A stretch of DNA of 64,000 bases from Erysipelotrichales bacterium (GTDB taxonomy: Bacteria > Bacillota_I > Bacilli_A > Erysipelotrichales > Erysipelotrichaceae): the NCBI GenBank assembly GCA_910575705.1, contig CAJTFG010000001.1, positions 619,216 through 683,215 on the forward strand, written 5' to 3'. Within the stretch, counting starts at the first letter, position 1, and every line of letters starts with the position of its first letter. This document shows positions 63,140-64,000 of the stretch, in pieces. A model generated the notes under the pieces. It ran no database searches. It had not been told where the DNA came from and saw only the letters and a list, made by a program, of their open reading frames with translations. The position numbers were made by a program, and so were the translations under genes.

Positions 63140-64000
63140 GAAAATTAAAAAAGATAGGAATATGCGCGGCGCTTATCGCATGTGCGATGGTGCCGCAGTC
63201 CGTACGTGCCGTGAACTTTGCGGAAAACGAGGATTATTACCGGAACTTCTGTTCAGGGGCGCTGACATCCAGTGCCGATATCCAAGTGTGCAAGGAATTC
63301 AAGGAATATTATCGTCAGAAGACGGATGCCATGCAGTCGCAGATCAATAACATCAACAGCGACTTGAATTCCATTAAATCGGATATGGATTCTTTAACGG
63401 CAACGATCAATACGCAGCAGCAGCTGATCGATGAATATACCGATAAGATCGCAGAGAACGATCAGCTGATCGAAAAGATTCAGGCGGAAGTTACCAAGCT
63501 GGAAGAACAGGTAGCCGAAACACAGAAGGATATCGATGCCCGTGATGAATTGATCCGTAACCGTATGCGTTCTGAACAGGCTTCTGTAGGAACGAATATG
63601 TATGTGGATTTTATCATGGGAGCGAGCGATTTGATCGATTTGATCCGTATCATAGAAGGAATGGAGCGAATCACAATCAGCGATCAGGAACAGATCGAAG
63701 CTTTGGAAGAAGATCGCAGTAAGCTGGAACGCGATAAGAGCGAACAAGAGCGTCTGCGTACGGAACAGGAAGACCGCCGTCGTGAAAATGAGATCGCGCG
63801 GCAATCCGCTGAGGTAGCGAAAAAGAATCAGGAAGATCTGTTGGCGGCTTATCATCAGAAAGAGGCCGAGCTTTTGGAACAAAAGCGTGCGGTGCAGGTA
63901 GATATCGATACATTGAAGGATAATATGGCAAATATCAATCTGGGTGTAGATGGTGTTACGGGCAACTCCCATTGGATGATGCCGGTAGCCGGTTATATTT
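63136..64000 (+). CDS. PcsB-like coiled-coil cell-wall protein, 3' end cut by window
   Basis: At least 288 residues, open to the window end. Signal peptide (about 1-26, ending in VRA), then a long coiled coil (about 60-265) rich in Glu, Gln, Lys and Asp, with the pattern SQINNINSDLNSIKSDMDSL and RSEQASVGTNMYVDFIMGAS, as in PcsB/CwlO-type proteins; HWMMPVAGYI at the end suggests an M23-type peptidase domain is starting. These hydrolases are activated by FtsEX, which here is the truncated gene just upstream. Confidence 0.8.
   Translation, partial: MRKLKKIGICAALIACAMVPQSVRAVNFAENEDYYRNFCSGALTSSADIQVCKEFKEYYRQKTDAMQSQINNINSDLNSIKSDMDSLTATINTQQQLIDEYTDKIAENDQLIEKIQAEVTKLEEQVAETQKDIDARDELIRNRMRSEQASVGTNMYVDFIMGASDLIDLIRIIEGMERITISDQEQIEALEEDRSKLERDKSEQERLRTEQEDRRRENEIARQSAEVAKKNQEDLLAAYHQKEAELLEQKRAVQVDIDTLKDNMANINLGVDGVTGNSHWMMPVAGYI

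Overview
The window is a 64 kb stretch of a low-GC Gram-positive (Bacillota) chromosome. The gene set fits: RsmG-Noc-Soj-Spo0J order, RNase M5 next to RsmA, AddAB, ComFA/ComFC, a T-box leader, LytTR regulators, LCP-mediated wall attachment, and no outer-membrane genes. The overall style suggests Erysipelotrichaceae or a relative, but this is an impression from gene content; no rRNA or tRNA gene was seen to confirm it.

Layout. 1-1 kb: end of a flavoprotein gene and a scar that looks like the edge of an old conjugative element. 1.0-3.0 kb: cassette array A. 3.1-9.8 kb: DUF1846 protein, a tryptophan-type T-box plus a Trp-containing leader peptide ahead of an ABC transporter (TrpXYZ type), murA, and a LytTR regulator. 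9.8-11.3 kb: a decayed gene and a metallophosphoesterase. 11.4-14.2 kb: cassette array B. 14.4-17.6 kb: rsmG, noc-like parB, soj, spo0J. 18.0-24.25 kb: lrgAB, DUF5662, a FAD oxidoreductase, rnmV-rsmA-ispE. 24.26-24.94 kb: array C. 25.1-28.6 kb: glmU-prs-DUF1622 and a cytidylate-kinase-like gene. 28.6-29.85 kb: array D. 30.0-35.8 kb: addB-addA on the minus strand. 36-54.7 kb: a LytTR gene and a capsule/exopolysaccharide locus with an AT-rich core (dehydratase, aminotransferase, initiating sugar transferase, four glycosyltransferases, dehydrogenase/epimerase pair, EpsG-type polymerase, acetyltransferase, flippase, frameshifted MBOAT acyltransferase with its SGNH partner, LCP ligase). 54.9-64 kb: comFA-comFC, two cold-shock genes, secA-prfB, TM2/DUF2752, YitT, an ftsE-ftsX deletion fusion and the start of a PcsB-like cell-wall protein.

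The most unusual content is the cassette system. Seventeen units of about 260-325 bp lie in four intergenic arrays (A-D), all in the same orientation. Read on the minus strand, each unit starts with GCACGATTTCT (Thr-Ile-Ser) and runs, always without a stop, through a 60-95 codon body to CAGCGTCCGGCTCTG (Gln-Arg-Pro-Ala-Leu). It then enters a roughly 55-nt imperfect hairpin whose paired bases covary between copies. The units lack start codons, so they look like silent 3' gene ends. Bodies, hairpins and linkers reassort between copies. No recombinase, reverse transcriptase or expressed parent gene is in the window. I read this as a candidate undescribed silent-cassette or integron-like variation system.
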